IMG/VR virus record: IMGVR_UViG_3300042375_000563
Coordinates: 1 to 42,902 of that record
Length of the DNA: 42,902 nucleotides
Source of the DNA: a virus
Reading direction: 5' to 3' (one strand)
Position 1 is the first letter of the stretch. Each line of letters begins with the position of its first letter. Position numbers and translations under genes: made by a program. Positions 21,967-30,251 of this stretch are shown here, piece after piece. The notes below the pieces were generated by a model. It had not been told where the DNA came from. It worked only from the letters and a program-made list of their open reading frames with translations, and searched no databases.

Positions 21967-22271
21967 TGAAACACCATGAATTCACACTGCGCTTTGGGAT
22001 CAGGGCCAAGGATGAGGCCGATGCGTGGGTGCAGTTGGGCGACCTGCTGGAGTCGCTTACGCGGGGTCAGTTGATCGAGGCGATGCACTTGGAGAGGTCG
22101 AGCGACCTGACGGGGCGTGATGCCGTTCGAGCGTTTCAGGTTCTGGGTCATCTGGTCAAGGCTGTCGACGAATGCGGCGAGTCCATCATGACAGCGCAGT
22201 TGAACGATGCGATTATGCAGGCGTCCGATTTGCTGCGCGAGACAGAGATTAGGACGGCTAGAGATGACTGA
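21966..22271 (+). CDS. Small helical protein, function unknown
   Basis: 101 residues from the ATG at 21966 in the TGATG overlap. MKHHEFTLRFGIRAKDEAD gives a strand and turn, followed by helices (AWVQLGDLLESLTRGQLIEAM, then GHLVKAVDECGESIMTAQLNDAIMQA). The N-terminal HEFTLRFGI...DADAW pattern is of a kind seen in small phage proteins. It ends inside the next gene (eight-base overlap). Confidence 0.55.
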   Translation: MKHHEFTLRFGIRAKDEADAWVQLGDLLESLTRGQLIEAMHLERSSDLTGRDAVRAFQVLGHLVKAVDECGESIMTAQLNDAIMQASDLLRETEIRTARDD

Positions 22272-22446
22272 GCATGAAGTGATCGCGGCTGCGGCTGCGG
22301 CGTTTGAGAGGCGCGACCGTATTGCTGCCGAGATGGAGGCGGTTGACGCGGAGATCGGCGGGCTGCTGAAGGAATATACGCAGGCCAAGAGGATGTGGGG
22401 GTTCACGCCGCTGATGCTGCGTCGCGCTGTTGCTGCGAGGCTGTAA
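22264..22446 (+). CDS. 60-residue helical protein
   Basis: Starts at the ATG at 22264 inside the end of the previous gene. MTEHEVIAAAAAAFERRDRI and EMEAVDAEIGGLLKEYTQAK form a long charged helix, then GFTPLMLRRAVAARL. The N-terminal MTE recalls the array genes, but the rest is unrelated. Function unknown. Confidence 0.55.
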   Translation: MTEHEVIAAAAAAFERRDRIAAEMEAVDAEIGGLLKEYTQAKRMWGFTPLMLRRAVAARL

Positions 22447-22449
22447 TAG

Positions 22450-22788
22450 ATGACAATGCGGTATCTGAACCGGCACGATGACAGAGGGACGCTGCCGTTT
22501 GAGGTAGTAGAGCCTGTCAGCGGCAGAGAAACGCTCATCCGGGAGATGTCTTGCGACCGGGAGAAGGGCTGGAAGCCGACCATGATTATGGGCCACTGCA
22601 TTAACGAATCAGATCAGCGTTGGGAAATATCTTCGGATACTGAGGTGCTGGCGTTTCGGATACGGCTGGACAAATACGGACGCTGGAAGGACGCTGCCGG
22701 GAAGGTCTATGAGCCGGCTGAAAATCCCGTTCGTTTCCATAGGTTTAGCTTTGTCGGCGGGGTTTATATCGCTGACGGCGATGAATAA
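22450..22788 (+). CDS. Hypothetical phage protein
   Basis: 112 residues with alternating strands: MRYLNRHDDRGTLPFEVVEP, then WKPTMIMGHCINESDQRW and a C-terminal NPVRFHRFSFVGGVYIADGD. It begins three bases after the previous stop; a second ATG two codons on is possible. A gap of 90 bases follows before the primase genes, so it closes this set of small genes. No family recognised. Confidence 0.58.
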   Translation: MTMRYLNRHDDRGTLPFEVVEPVSGRETLIREMSCDREKGWKPTMIMGHCINESDQRWEISSDTEVLAFRIRLDKYGRWKDAAGKVYEPAENPVRFHRFSFVGGVYIADGDE

Positions 22789-22878
22789 TTTTTCTGCCGG
22801 GCTTGCAAGTTTAATTTGAAACTGTAGCATTGACGGTTCCTGCGTTTGACGGCGCAGTAATAAGGGGATACTATTTAA

Positions 22879-23271
22879 ATGACCGGGAACTGTGGCGCTG
22901 TCCAAGGCTTGCCTAAAAACCACAGGAGCAGTGGGGCGCAGTCGTCCCCGCGACCACCCGCTGCATCCGTCAATGCCCGGTCATATTCCATTCGTGACAT
23001 CAAGGATCGCCTGAGCGCGTCTCACATCGAGGCGTTGTGCCGGGACTGGTTGCCGGGAGGCAAGCGGCAGGGCGGTTGGTATTTGGCTTGTGCACCGTGG
23101 CGCGAAGACCGCAACCCCTCGCTGGGCGTATCGTTCAGCACCGGGCGTTGGCAGGACTTCGCGACGGGCGAGAAGGGCGACATGATTGATCTATCGATGA
23201 AGCTGTTTGGCGATAGCCTGCAAGACACGCTCAAGGGATTTGCTGAAATGCTTGGGCTGTCCCATGCGTAA
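22879..23271 (+). CDS. Primase N-terminal (zinc-finger-like) domain protein
   Basis: 130 residues. After a disordered Ser/Pro-rich N-terminus (about 1-35), the part from about 38 on (SIRDIKDRLSASHIEALCRDWLPGGKRQG) leads to WYLACAPWREDRNPSLGVSF and TGRWQDFATGEKGDMIDL. This follows the layout of the CHC2-type primase domain (CPFHxxxxPS, then the GxxGD motif), but most zinc ligands are missing: only one Cys remains in the first pair, and the second pair is replaced by DFATGE. It overlaps the TOPRIM gene by eight bases, and the two together would make a whole primase-helicase. AAGGGG lies 11 bases ahead of the ATG. Confidence 0.68.
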   Translation: MTGNCGAVQGLPKNHRSSGAQSSPRPPAASVNARSYSIRDIKDRLSASHIEALCRDWLPGGKRQGGWYLACAPWREDRNPSLGVSFSTGRWQDFATGEKGDMIDLSMKLFGDSLQDTLKGFAEMLGLSHA

Positions 23272-25678
23272 GGTGGATCTGCGCGCGCTCGTGCCGGAAG
23301 ACGTTACCGACCAGCCGGCTATTGTCACGCCTATGCCTGAGCCTGTGGCGGTGCCGTCCTCGTTGATCAGGTCAATGGGCGGCGAACCGGACACCATGTG
23401 GGTATACCGCATGGCAGACGGCGGCGCGTTCGGCGCGGTGGCGCGGTGGAACCCTCCGACTGGCCGCAAGGAGATCAGGCCGATCATCTGGGACGGGACG
23501 AAGTTTCTGACCGCTGGGTTCGGTAAGTCGCGCCCGCTATATAACGGCGACTTACTGGCGGCTTCACCCGCCGCGCCCGTGCTGATCGTCGAGGGCGAGA
23601 AGGCTGCCGATGGTGCAGCGCAATATGTGCCTGAGGGCTGGGTTATTACGACATGGCAGGGCGGCGCGAAGGCTGTCGAGCAGACGGACTGGAGCCTGTT
23701 GGCTGGGCATGCCTGCGTAGTGTGGCCGGACAACGACACGCCGGGCATTGAGGCTGCGCTTGATATTCAGAGGATACTGGGTGAGCATCGCGTGGCGGTG
23801 TCGATTGTGTCTCTGAGCCCTGTGTTCTCGGACGGATGGGATCTGGGCGACGCGCTGCCTGCGAAGGTGAAGTCGCAGAACGTGACGGAGATCCTGCGGC
23901 GCGAGTTGAAGCGGGCGGCGGTGCCTGAGATGATTGTTGAGAACCTGCAGCCAGAAGATCGGGCTGATCTCGACGAGGAGACGGCTCGCGAATGGCGCCC
24001 GCTGGGGCATGATCACAACAAATATATGCTGATGTTGCAGAACCAGCAGCAGGTGATTGTATTCGAGCCAGACCGGCTGATGAGCCAGAAGGGTTGCTTG
24101 AACGTCTATGGCGACATCAACCACTGGGGGCGTCTTCAAGGTAAGGACGATGGCAAGGGCATTGACTGGCTACAGTCGGGCGTAATGCTGATGGAGCAGT
24201 GCCACAAGGTTGGGGTGTATGATCCGACCCGACTGCGGGGCCGGGGCATCTGGCTGGACAAGGACAGTAAGGATGACCCAAGGGCCATACTTAATTCTGG
24301 GAATAAACTCTTGGTCAGCAGACCAGACATGGAGACGCGGGAAATCTCGCACGTTCGACTTAAGAGCGGCTGGATATATGAGAAGGGCCGCGACCTGATC
24401 TTGAACGTCGACAATTTCGATGGCCGCGCGACGGACGATGATGGCCGCATGATCCGCGAACTGTGTGGCAGGGTGCGGTGGGATGCGCCTGTCTATGGCG
24501 ACTTGCTGGCGGGGTGGATTGCGACGGCTGTGGTGTGCGGCGGACTGGACTGGCGAACCCACGCATGGGTCACGGGCAATCAGGGCTCCGGGAAATCGAC
24601 AGTGGTGAACACGGTGGCCGGCGCCTGCCTTGGGGATCTGGCTATCTATCCGCTGGGGGCAACGACTGAGGCCGGCATTCGGCAGGTGGTGCAGAACGAC
24701 GCTATGCCCGTGGTGTTCGACGAAGCGGAAGGCGATGACAAAGAGAACAAGATGGCTGCTGCGGCGCGACGCAAGGCTGTGCTTGACCTGATGAGGCAGG
24801 CGTCCAGCGAGGGTCGAGGTCGCATCCTGAAGGGCTCGGCGAACCATCAGGCCCGGGCGTTTACCATGCGGTCGTCGTTCCTGATGTCGTCGATTGGTGT
24901 TGGCCTCAAGGAAGCTGCCGACCTGACGCGAACGGCGGTGCTGACGATCAAACCGCTGGACTCTTTCACGTATGAGGAGCGACAGCAGAAGGAGTCGGAG
25001 TTCAAGGACTTCGTGGCGCTTGCCGCGTCGATACCTAGAGATATGCCGCAGCGCCTGCTGGGTCGCCAGTTGCACAACCTGTTTACGCTGCGCCACAACA
25101 TCTTGGTCTTCAAGGAGACCATTGCCACGGTGCTGGCTAACCGCCGCATCGGCGACCAGCTAGGCACGTTGATGGCCGGGTGTCACAGCCTCTACAGCAC
25201 AAACCGCTTGGACATGGCGCAGTGCGAGAAGTATCTGAACAGCATCAACCTAGATGAGTTTCTGCAGGTTAAAGCGGAACGTGAGGACAAGGTCTTGCTC
25301 GACCATATCGTGCAGACGCCAATTCGGGTTGAGACCATGCACGGGGTTCAGGATCGAACCATCGGCGAGCTCATGGTGATCTGCTTTGAGTTGGATGAGG
25401 ACGCGGATGTGCGGATGAAAACCGCGGATGACACGCTGGCTCGGCACGGGCTGAAGGTTGAATACGAATATGGCACGCCGACAGGTGTTTGGATTGGTCA
25501 GAGCATCTCCGGGATGAACAAGATCATGCAGACATCGGTTTACTACGAAGGCTGGGCTGGGGTTTTGTTGCGCCATCCGCATGCGAAGAAGGGCCAGAAC
25601 GCAGTGCGCTTCAAGGGAACCATGTCGCGGGCAATTTTTCTACCAAAACAGGAGTGGCCAGTAGGGTTATGGGGATAA
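23264..25678 (+). CDS. Replicative primase-helicase (TOPRIM plus P-loop ATPase)
   Basis: 804 residues from the ATG at 23264; the frame is open further back but would overlap the previous gene. A TOPRIM domain is clear: VLIVEGEKAADG (E110) and VVWPDNDTPGIEAA (D156/D158). A long linker follows, then a helicase-type ATPase with Walker A GNQGSGKST (438-446), Walker B PVVFDEAEGD (482-491), and a downstream stretch with SSEGRGRILKGSANHQ. The C-terminal 250 residues are helical. It would synthesise primers and unwind DNA at the phage fork. The zinc-finger-like part is in the separate gene just upstream. Without a phage DNA polymerase in view, host polymerase may be used. Confidence 0.82.
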   Translation: MRKVDLRALVPEDVTDQPAIVTPMPEPVAVPSSLIRSMGGEPDTMWVYRMADGGAFGAVARWNPPTGRKEIRPIIWDGTKFLTAGFGKSRPLYNGDLLAASPAAPVLIVEGEKAADGAAQYVPEGWVITTWQGGAKAVEQTDWSLLAGHACVVWPDNDTPGIEAALDIQRILGEHRVAVSIVSLSPVFSDGWDLGDALPAKVKSQNVTEILRRELKRAAVPEMIVENLQPEDRADLDEETAREWRPLGHDHNKYMLMLQNQQQVIVFEPDRLMSQKGCLNVYGDINHWGRLQGKDDGKGIDWLQSGVMLMEQCHKVGVYDPTRLRGRGIWLDKDSKDDPRAILNSGNKLLVSRPDMETREISHVRLKSGWIYEKGRDLILNVDNFDGRATDDDGRMIRELCGRVRWDAPVYGDLLAGWIATAVVCGGLDWRTHAWVTGNQGSGKSTVVNTVAGACLGDLAIYPLGATTEAGIRQVVQNDAMPVVFDEAEGDDKENKMAAAARRKAVLDLMRQASSEGRGRILKGSANHQARAFTMRSSFLMSSIGVGLKEAADLTRTAVLTIKPLDSFTYEERQQKESEFKDFVALAASIPRDMPQRLLGRQLHNLFTLRHNILVFKETIATVLANRRIGDQLGTLMAGCHSLYSTNRLDMAQCEKYLNSINLDEFLQVKAEREDKVLLDHIVQTPIRVETMHGVQDRTIGELMVICFELDEDADVRMKTADDTLARHGLKVEYEYGTPTGVWIGQSISGMNKIMQTSVYYEGWAGVLLRHPHAKKGQNAVRFKGTMSRAIFLPKQEWPVGLWG

Positions 25679-25842
25679 TTAAGAAAACGAGCAGCGTCGA
25701 CATGGCGCGCAAGATGGTGCGCGAGTGGCCTGACGCAACGCTGATGGAGCGGGATCCATTTGAGTTGACATATACCTACGGCGTAAGCCGGTCGGAGGCT
25801 GACAAGATAATCAAAGACGAACGCTATCGCCGTAATTTATAA
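25669..25842 (+). CDS. 57-residue protein following the primase-helicase gene
   Basis: Starts at the ATG at 25669, within the last codons of the primase-helicase gene. MGIIKKTSSVDMARKMVREW is followed by MERDPFELTYTYGVSRSEAD, whose helix-turn-helix-like YGVSRSEADKIIKDE could bind DNA. It is probably translated together with the helicase. The family is not recognised. Confidence 0.52.
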   Translation: MGIIKKTSSVDMARKMVREWPDATLMERDPFELTYTYGVSRSEADKIIKDERYRRNL

Positions 25843-25892
25843 GTTGAATGCGCCGATAGAACGAGTAAGATATTAAAAAACCGGAGGACAAA

Positions 25893-26120
25893 ATGACGTT
25901 TAAGATTGAAGATGATTTCGCAATTCCCGCTGAGCGACAGCCGCGCACTCGTCGCTCGAAGTATCCGTGGTCCGAGTTGGAAGTGGGACAGAGTTTCTTT
26001 GTCGAAGGCGCGTTATTGCGTTCGATGGGCAGCACCGCATCGCATGCCGGTCGGCGCTCGAAGAAGAAGTTTCTCGTTCGCGCAGCCGATGGCGGCGTTC
26101 GTGTGTGGCGTTTGGAATAG
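25893..26120 (+). CDS. Conserved small phage protein (DUF7303-like)
   Basis: 75 residues with a strong GGAGG ribosome site. RRSKYPWSELEVGQSFFVEG in the first half and KKKFLVRAADGGVRVWRLE at the end give a small beta-type fold. The pattern SKYPW..L..GQSFF and ...GGVRVWR recurs in small proteins beside replication genes of many phages (I believe DUF7303). Function unknown. Confidence 0.65.
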   Translation: MTFKIEDDFAIPAERQPRTRRSKYPWSELEVGQSFFVEGALLRSMGSTASHAGRRSKKKFLVRAADGGVRVWRLE

Positions 26121-26140
26121 TCTCAGGAAAGGGAATTAAC

Positions 26141-26317
26141 ATGAAGAAACTAATTATTGCCGCCGCAATCGCAGCCGGCGCAGCCGCTCCAGCCTACGCC
26201 TTGACTCACTATTTGGTCGCGGATTGGTTCGCTAACAACGGCCACTTCTGCCGATACGACAACGGCACAGTGATGAACGTGGGCTACCGAACCTGCCCGC
26301 TGAGCATTCAAGGCTGA
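26141..26317 (+). CDS. Small exported protein with a signal peptide
   Basis: 58 residues. The N-terminus MKKLIIAAAIAAGAAAPAYA is a classical Sec signal peptide with cleavage expected after AYA. The mature part of about 38 residues holds two cysteines (GHFCRYDNG and YRTCPLS) that could form a disulphide in the periplasm. GGAAAGGG stands ahead of the ATG. An exported peptide in an early region could act on the cell envelope, for example in superinfection exclusion; this is inference. It lies among genes of unknown role before the SF2 helicase. Confidence 0.65.
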   Translation: MKKLIIAAAIAAGAAAPAYALTHYLVADWFANNGHFCRYDNGTVMNVGYRTCPLSIQG

Positions 26318-26329
26318 ATAAACCCAGCC

Positions 26330-26866
26330 ATGAGCAGCCAAAACATCCCGTTGCATCAATACGTCTGGGTTTCTAGCGCAATGATCCGGCGAGACCGGGA
26401 TGGCTGGGAACCTGCCGTCTGGTTCGCCGTTCGCAGTGACCCGGGAAGAGCTTGGGGTTGTCACGTTATGCTAGAGTGCGGCGCCGTTTATCGCGGCATC
26501 CCTCCTCATGCAATTTCGTTCAGCCCCCAGCCTTCCCAGCTTGGCTGGTCGTTGAAGGAGGCTCAGGTCTGGGATTGTTACGGTCATGACTTTGATGTGG
26601 TGCGATATACGTATCTGTCGGATCTGACGGCGCGGTATGACGGCACGGAGAAAAAGGGGCGGTATCTGTTTACCGCTTGCCCGCGTGACGATGGCTTCAG
26701 CGCCGAGCCAGAGCAGAGCAAAGAGTTCATGTTCATGCGGACACAAGGTGATCGCCTGCTGATCAGGCCCACGAACATGCTGCTTTTTGAGGAGCGTAGC
26801 TTTACCGAGGACACTGGCTGGCCGACCAATCTGGCTACCGCAAACATGGTATGGAGGTGTGAGTGA
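26330..26866 (+). CDS. Hypothetical phage protein
   Basis: 178 residues, rich in aromatic residues: IPLHQYVWVSSAMIRRDRDG, GRAWGCHVMLECGAVYRGIPP, WSLKEAQVWDCYGHDFDVV and MRTQGDRLLIRPTNMLLFEE. Four cysteines, no obvious known motif; predicted alpha/beta. It is followed at once by a membrane-peptide gene whose ATG shares a base with its stop. The family is not recognised. Confidence 0.6.
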   Translation: MSSQNIPLHQYVWVSSAMIRRDRDGWEPAVWFAVRSDPGRAWGCHVMLECGAVYRGIPPHAISFSPQPSQLGWSLKEAQVWDCYGHDFDVVRYTYLSDLTARYDGTEKKGRYLFTACPRDDGFSAEPEQSKEFMFMRTQGDRLLIRPTNMLLFEERSFTEDTGWPTNLATANMVWRCE

Positions 26867-27036
26867 TGGCGACTATTTTGATATTCGTTTTGACCGCGAT
26901 TATTTTTGTATTGTTCTATCTCTACATCCTTGTTCGCCGGGAACTGGAATGTCTGCGAGCCGAGTGTGAGATGATGTTCCACCGCGACCGGAAAACCGGA
27001 CGCATCGCTAAGGGAATGCGCGAACAGCGCGACTGA
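26866..27036 (+). CDS. 56-residue single-span membrane protein
   Basis: The ATG at 26866 shares one base with the previous stop (TGATG). Residues 3-23 (TILIFVLTAIIFVLFYLYIL) form one membrane helix, followed by a charged, partly coiled C-terminal part (RRELECLRAECEMMFHRDRK) of about 33 residues. A membrane anchor plus charged helix is the layout of inner-membrane spanins and of some antiholins, but the part is short for a spanin. No endolysin is nearby. Confidence 0.55.
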   Translation: MATILIFVLTAIIFVLFYLYILVRRELECLRAECEMMFHRDRKTGRIAKGMREQRD

Positions 27037-27112
27037 CTTGGGTGCGTCCGGAAGTAGCGCTCTCCCCTCCCGCTGGCAGACCGGGCCAAGGTGTCTGCCA
27101 CTATGAGGACAT

Positions 27113-28606
27113 ATGATACAGCTTCGAGATTACCAAGAATCCGCCGTGCAGGCGGTGCGCGATAGCTTTCGCGCCGGCCACAAGCACACCCTGCTGGTGA
27201 GTCCCACCGGCTCAGGGAAGACGGTTATCTTTTCATATATCGCCGCCGGCATGGCGGGTAACAACAAGCGCATCCTGATCGTGGCCCACCGCCGCGAACT
27301 GCTGAAGCAGATCAGCGCTGCGCTGAAGAGTGTCGGTGTCGCGCATGCCGTGATGGCTGGCGGATACAGGGGCGTGCCGACAGCGAACGTCGTCGTGGCC
27401 TCTGTATTCACGCTGGTCAAGAGAATGAAGGGCATCAAGCCGTTCGACCTGATCATCGGCGACGAGGCGCACCACTTCACGGCGCTGTCCAGTTGGGGCA
27501 AGGTGGTTGCTGGGTTCCCAACAGCCCGATTGCTGGGCGTCACGGCCACGCCTGAGCGCCTCGACGGCAAGGGCATGGGGCAGATGTTTGAGGACATGGT
27601 GATGGGCCCCACCGTGGCCGAGCTCACCGCGCAAGGCTTCTTGTCTCAGGCTATCGTATATGCGCCGAGCGTTCCGGATCTGGGCGGCGTCGGCACGCGC
27701 ATGGGTGACTTCGCGCAGAAGCAACTGGAAGAGGCGATGGACAAGTCCGTCATCACCGGCAGCGCAGTGAAGCACTACGCGAAGCATGCCCCCGGCAAGA
27801 AGGCGATTGCGTTCTGCGTGGGCGTTAAGCACGCCATCGAGGTCGCGAAGGACTTCCGAGAAGCAGGGTTCGCGGCGAGCCATATCGACGGCGGCATGGA
27901 TGAGGCGGCGCGGGACGGTGTCTTGCAAGCCTTTGAGGATGGCCGGGTGCAGGTGCTGACCAGTTGCGACCTAGTGAGCGAAGGCTTCGACCTCCCCGCG
28001 GTAGAGGTGGCCATCCTGCTGCGCCCGACGAAGTCTGTGGGCCTTTACCTACAACAATGCGGGCGCGCGATCAGGCCCCACCCTGACAAAGAGAGGACGA
28101 TCATTCTGGATCACGCCGGCAACACGGCGCGGCACGGGTTCATCGACGATGACCGCGACTGGACGCTGGCTGACGGCTTCGTTCGGAAGCGCGGCGAGAA
28201 TGATGACAAGCCGCAGACCGTGAGGACATGCACCGCCTGCTTCGCCATGCACAAGCCGAGCCCCGTGTGCCCGGTGTGCGGCAATGTCTATCCCGTGACA
28301 CCGCGGACTGTGATGCACGTTGACGGTGATCTGGTGATGATGGGCCGTCAAGACGGCGTAGACCTGAGCACCCCAGAGGGCATGCTGCAAAACAAGTATA
28401 GGGTGCTGACCAGCGTCGCGCGCAAGCGAGGATATAAGAACCCGACGCACTGGGCGTTCAATGTTCTCTGCGGGCAGGAGGCTGCGCGCATTGCGAAAAA
28501 GGTGGGGGTGAGGAACTCCCCGACCACTAACGGTTTAACGACGGAAGAGAGGGCTGTGATATGGCAGATGACAGCGGGCCAGAGCCAGAATACGAAGCGG
28601 TCTTGA
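27113..28606 (+). CDS. Superfamily 2 DNA/RNA helicase with a C-terminal zinc ribbon
   Basis: 497 residues. Motif Q and I: LRDYQESAVQAVRD and SPTGSGKTVIF (GSGKT 33-37); motif II DEAH (117-120); motif III TATP (144-147). The second RecA domain has GKKAIAFCVGVKHAIEVA, TSCDLVSEGFDLPAVEVAILLRP (motif V) and QQCGRAIRPHPDK (motif VI). A zinc-ribbon-like CTACFAMHKPSPVCPVCG follows near residue 380. It is the DEAH-type helicase often carried by phages with YqaJ/RecT recombination genes, likely acting at forks or in recombination. GAGGA precedes the ATG. All motifs are intact. Confidence 0.9.
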   Translation: MIQLRDYQESAVQAVRDSFRAGHKHTLLVSPTGSGKTVIFSYIAAGMAGNNKRILIVAHRRELLKQISAALKSVGVAHAVMAGGYRGVPTANVVVASVFTLVKRMKGIKPFDLIIGDEAHHFTALSSWGKVVAGFPTARLLGVTATPERLDGKGMGQMFEDMVMGPTVAELTAQGFLSQAIVYAPSVPDLGGVGTRMGDFAQKQLEEAMDKSVITGSAVKHYAKHAPGKKAIAFCVGVKHAIEVAKDFREAGFAASHIDGGMDEAARDGVLQAFEDGRVQVLTSCDLVSEGFDLPAVEVAILLRPTKSVGLYLQQCGRAIRPHPDKERTIILDHAGNTARHGFIDDDRDWTLADGFVRKRGENDDKPQTVRTCTACFAMHKPSPVCPVCGNVYPVTPRTVMHVDGDLVMMGRQDGVDLSTPEGMLQNKYRVLTSVARKRGYKNPTHWAFNVLCGQEAARIAKKVGVRNSPTTNGLTTEERAVIWQMTAGQSQNTKRS

Positions 28607-28785
28607 TCCCGCTGTCGCTGATAAGGGCGCTATCGGCTGGGCTGCTGACGGCGCTGGAAGAATGGCAAGAAGAGCGCGGCATCGAGCAGATGGACGCGGA
28701 CAGGTGTGTCGTTGCCATGATTGCCTCCGTCGAGGCGGCGATGGAAGTCGTTAGTTACAAGGCTCCGAAGGCAACGATCCAATGA
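28561..28785 (+). CDS. Small acidic protein overlapping the helicase end
   Basis: 74 residues, acidic, mainly helical: SLIRALSAGLLTALEEWQEE and QMDADRCVVAMIASVEAAME. It begins 46 bases before the end of the helicase gene and its stop overlaps the nuclease gene (ATGA), so it lies within a coupled run of genes. No family recognised. Confidence 0.55.
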   Translation: MADDSGPEPEYEAVLIPLSLIRALSAGLLTALEEWQEERGIEQMDADRCVVAMIASVEAAMEVVSYKAPKATIQ

Positions 28786-29102
28786 GTGAGGCAGTTCTCC
28801 AGCAAGAGATCCGCCTTGCTCTGGGCCAGCGCCAAGACATCATGCTGTTCCGCATCAACGTCGGGAAGTTCCGCCCGATAGACGGTGGCGCCCGCGTGAT
28901 TCAGTCGGCGCCAGAGGGGACGCCTGATCTGCTGGGGGTGATGATGCCCGGGCGAGCCATAGCAATTGAGGTAAAAGCCCACCGTGGCAAACAGCGCGTC
29001 GTGCAGGTTGCGTGGCAGAACGCATGGGAAAAGCGGGGCGGCATATATATTTTAGCCCACTCCCTCGAAGACGTTTACAAGGGGCTTGACATAACTCCGT
29101 AG
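28782..29102 (+). CDS. VRR-NUC domain nuclease
   Basis: 106 residues, the size of stand-alone phage VRR-NUC proteins. EAVLQQEIRLALG holds the N-terminal Glu; GTPDLLGVMMPGRAIAIEVKAHRGKQ holds the PD-(D/E)xK core (D49, E63 and K65); VQVAWQNAWEKRGGIYIL is the following helix and strand. Such enzymes cut branched DNA structures and stand beside helicases in phage replication operons. This one lies between an SF2 helicase and a YqaJ exonuclease and may resolve recombination intermediates. All predicted catalytic residues are present. Confidence 0.88.
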   Translation: MSEAVLQQEIRLALGQRQDIMLFRINVGKFRPIDGGARVIQSAPEGTPDLLGVMMPGRAIAIEVKAHRGKQRVVQVAWQNAWEKRGGIYILAHSLEDVYKGLDITP

Positions 29103-29115
29103 ACAGTCGTATGCC
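29086..29115 (+). promoter_or_regulatory. Possible promoter for the recombination genes
   Basis: A consensus TTGACA (29086-29091) inside the end of the nuclease gene is followed after 18 bases by TATGCC. It stands 34 bases ahead of the exonuclease start, which has its own strong GGAGG site, in the only sizeable gap of this operon. Confidence 0.35.
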
Positions 29116-29148
29116 TTTAGCCCCACAACAACAGCACAGGAGGTATAC

Positions 29149-30087
29149 ATGGGAGTAGTATCTGTACGTGACCAGATTCACTGGCACGAAATTCGATCCA
29201 AACACATAGGCGCCAGCGATATTTCTGCGCTGTTCGGGATGTCCCCGTTTACAACGCAATGGCAGCTATGGATGGAGAAGTCTGGCAAGCTGCCGCCGGA
29301 AGATCTGTCGGGCAATAAGGCCGTCCAAGCCGGCACGTTCCTTGAAAGCGGCATCGCTAACTGGGCGTCGCACCGCTGGGACATGGCCATCGAGAAGGTG
29401 ACGGATTACTACACAGCAGATGACTGCGCCGGCATGGGCGCATCGCTGGACTTCAAGACTGACGGCAATCACCCTGTCGAGATCAAGTGGTCGGCCTATG
29501 GCAACGGCTGGGAGTACGACGGAGAGATTATCACCAGCGCGCCGGACAACTACATTCTACAGGTTCAGCACCAGATGGCCTGCACGGGCGCTGAGCATGG
29601 CTGGCTGATCGCGCTGCTCCGTAACGAACCGCGGCGCATGAAGATCCCTCGCAGCGGAGAAATAATTTCGGCAATTAAATCTCATGTCATCACGTTCTGG
29701 GATAGCGTTCGTGACGGCGAAGAGCCGCCGGTCGACTTCGATAAGGACGGCGAGGCCGTCGTGCGCCTGCTGGACTTCGTGCCCATGTCGGAGGTGACGC
29801 TGGGGACAGAGCATGCCGGTCTGTTCAAGGCGTATCAGGAGAACGCCGCGATTGAGAAGGAGGCTAAGGCCAAGAAGGATGCCGCGAAGACCGAGCTTCT
29901 GACTCTCAGCATTGAGGCGATGAAGAAGATGAACACATCGCAGGAGAAGGGCGTCGTTAAATGCGGCGACCACAAACTCTCGATCAGCACCATCAAGGCG
30001 TCGGTCGGCACGGAGATCACCCCGGATATGGTCGGGGGCTTCTATGGCGCCCGGTCCGGCTACAAGAAAGTGACGGTATCGAAATGA
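29149..30087 (+). CDS. YqaJ-family phage exonuclease (lambda Exo-like)
   Basis: 312 residues. HWHEIRSKHIGASDISALFG at the N-terminus is the usual first motif, AGTFLESGIANWA holds the motif with E66, and GMGASLDFKTDGNHPVEIKW holds the catalytic D101 and E111-x-K113. QVQHQMACTGAEHGWLIAL is the last conserved motif. The C-terminal third is a charged coiled coil (about 225-275). The enzyme degrades one strand at double-strand ends and leaves tails for the annealing protein encoded two genes on. Ribosome site AGGAGG. Fully conserved and very probably active. Confidence 0.9.
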   Translation: MGVVSVRDQIHWHEIRSKHIGASDISALFGMSPFTTQWQLWMEKSGKLPPEDLSGNKAVQAGTFLESGIANWASHRWDMAIEKVTDYYTADDCAGMGASLDFKTDGNHPVEIKWSAYGNGWEYDGEIITSAPDNYILQVQHQMACTGAEHGWLIALLRNEPRRMKIPRSGEIISAIKSHVITFWDSVRDGEEPPVDFDKDGEAVVRLLDFVPMSEVTLGTEHAGLFKAYQENAAIEKEAKAKKDAAKTELLTLSIEAMKKMNTSQEKGVVKCGDHKLSISTIKASVGTEITPDMVGGFYGARSGYKKVTVSK

Positions 30088-30251
30088 AGAAAGAAGATGT
30101 GATGATGCGGGTGAACCGTGAACTGCTAGGCAAGCTACGCTCAGTGGCTGGGCGGCACCCTCTCAAGCCAACCCTGCGCGCCACTGTTGAGCGCGCGATT
30201 GAACTCATGATTGAAGATCTAGAAGAGGAACAGAACAATGGAAACAAGTAA
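30084..30251 (+). CDS. Small ribbon-helix-helix-like protein
   Basis: 55 residues from the ATG at 30084 (ATGA overlap). A short strand (EDVMMRVNREL) is followed by two helices (LGKLRSVAGRHP, then TLRATVERAIELMIEDLEEE), the layout of ribbon-helix-helix DNA-binding proteins. The stop overlaps the recT start. It could control this recombination operon, or be an accessory protein; this is inference from the pattern alone. Confidence 0.55.
   Translation: MKKEDVMMRVNRELLGKLRSVAGRHPLKPTLRATVERAIELMIEDLEEEQNNGNK

Noticed and set aside
22846-22874. TTGACG-17-TACTAT resembling a promoter just before the primase gene
   Set aside because: The -10 box ends four bases before the ATG, so the transcript would lack the AAGGGG ribosome site; it is likely chance.
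24170-25096. 308-codon minus-strand frame opposite the primase-helicase
   Set aside because: It covers the conserved P-loop region on the other strand and is Arg/His-rich, typical of a shadow frame.
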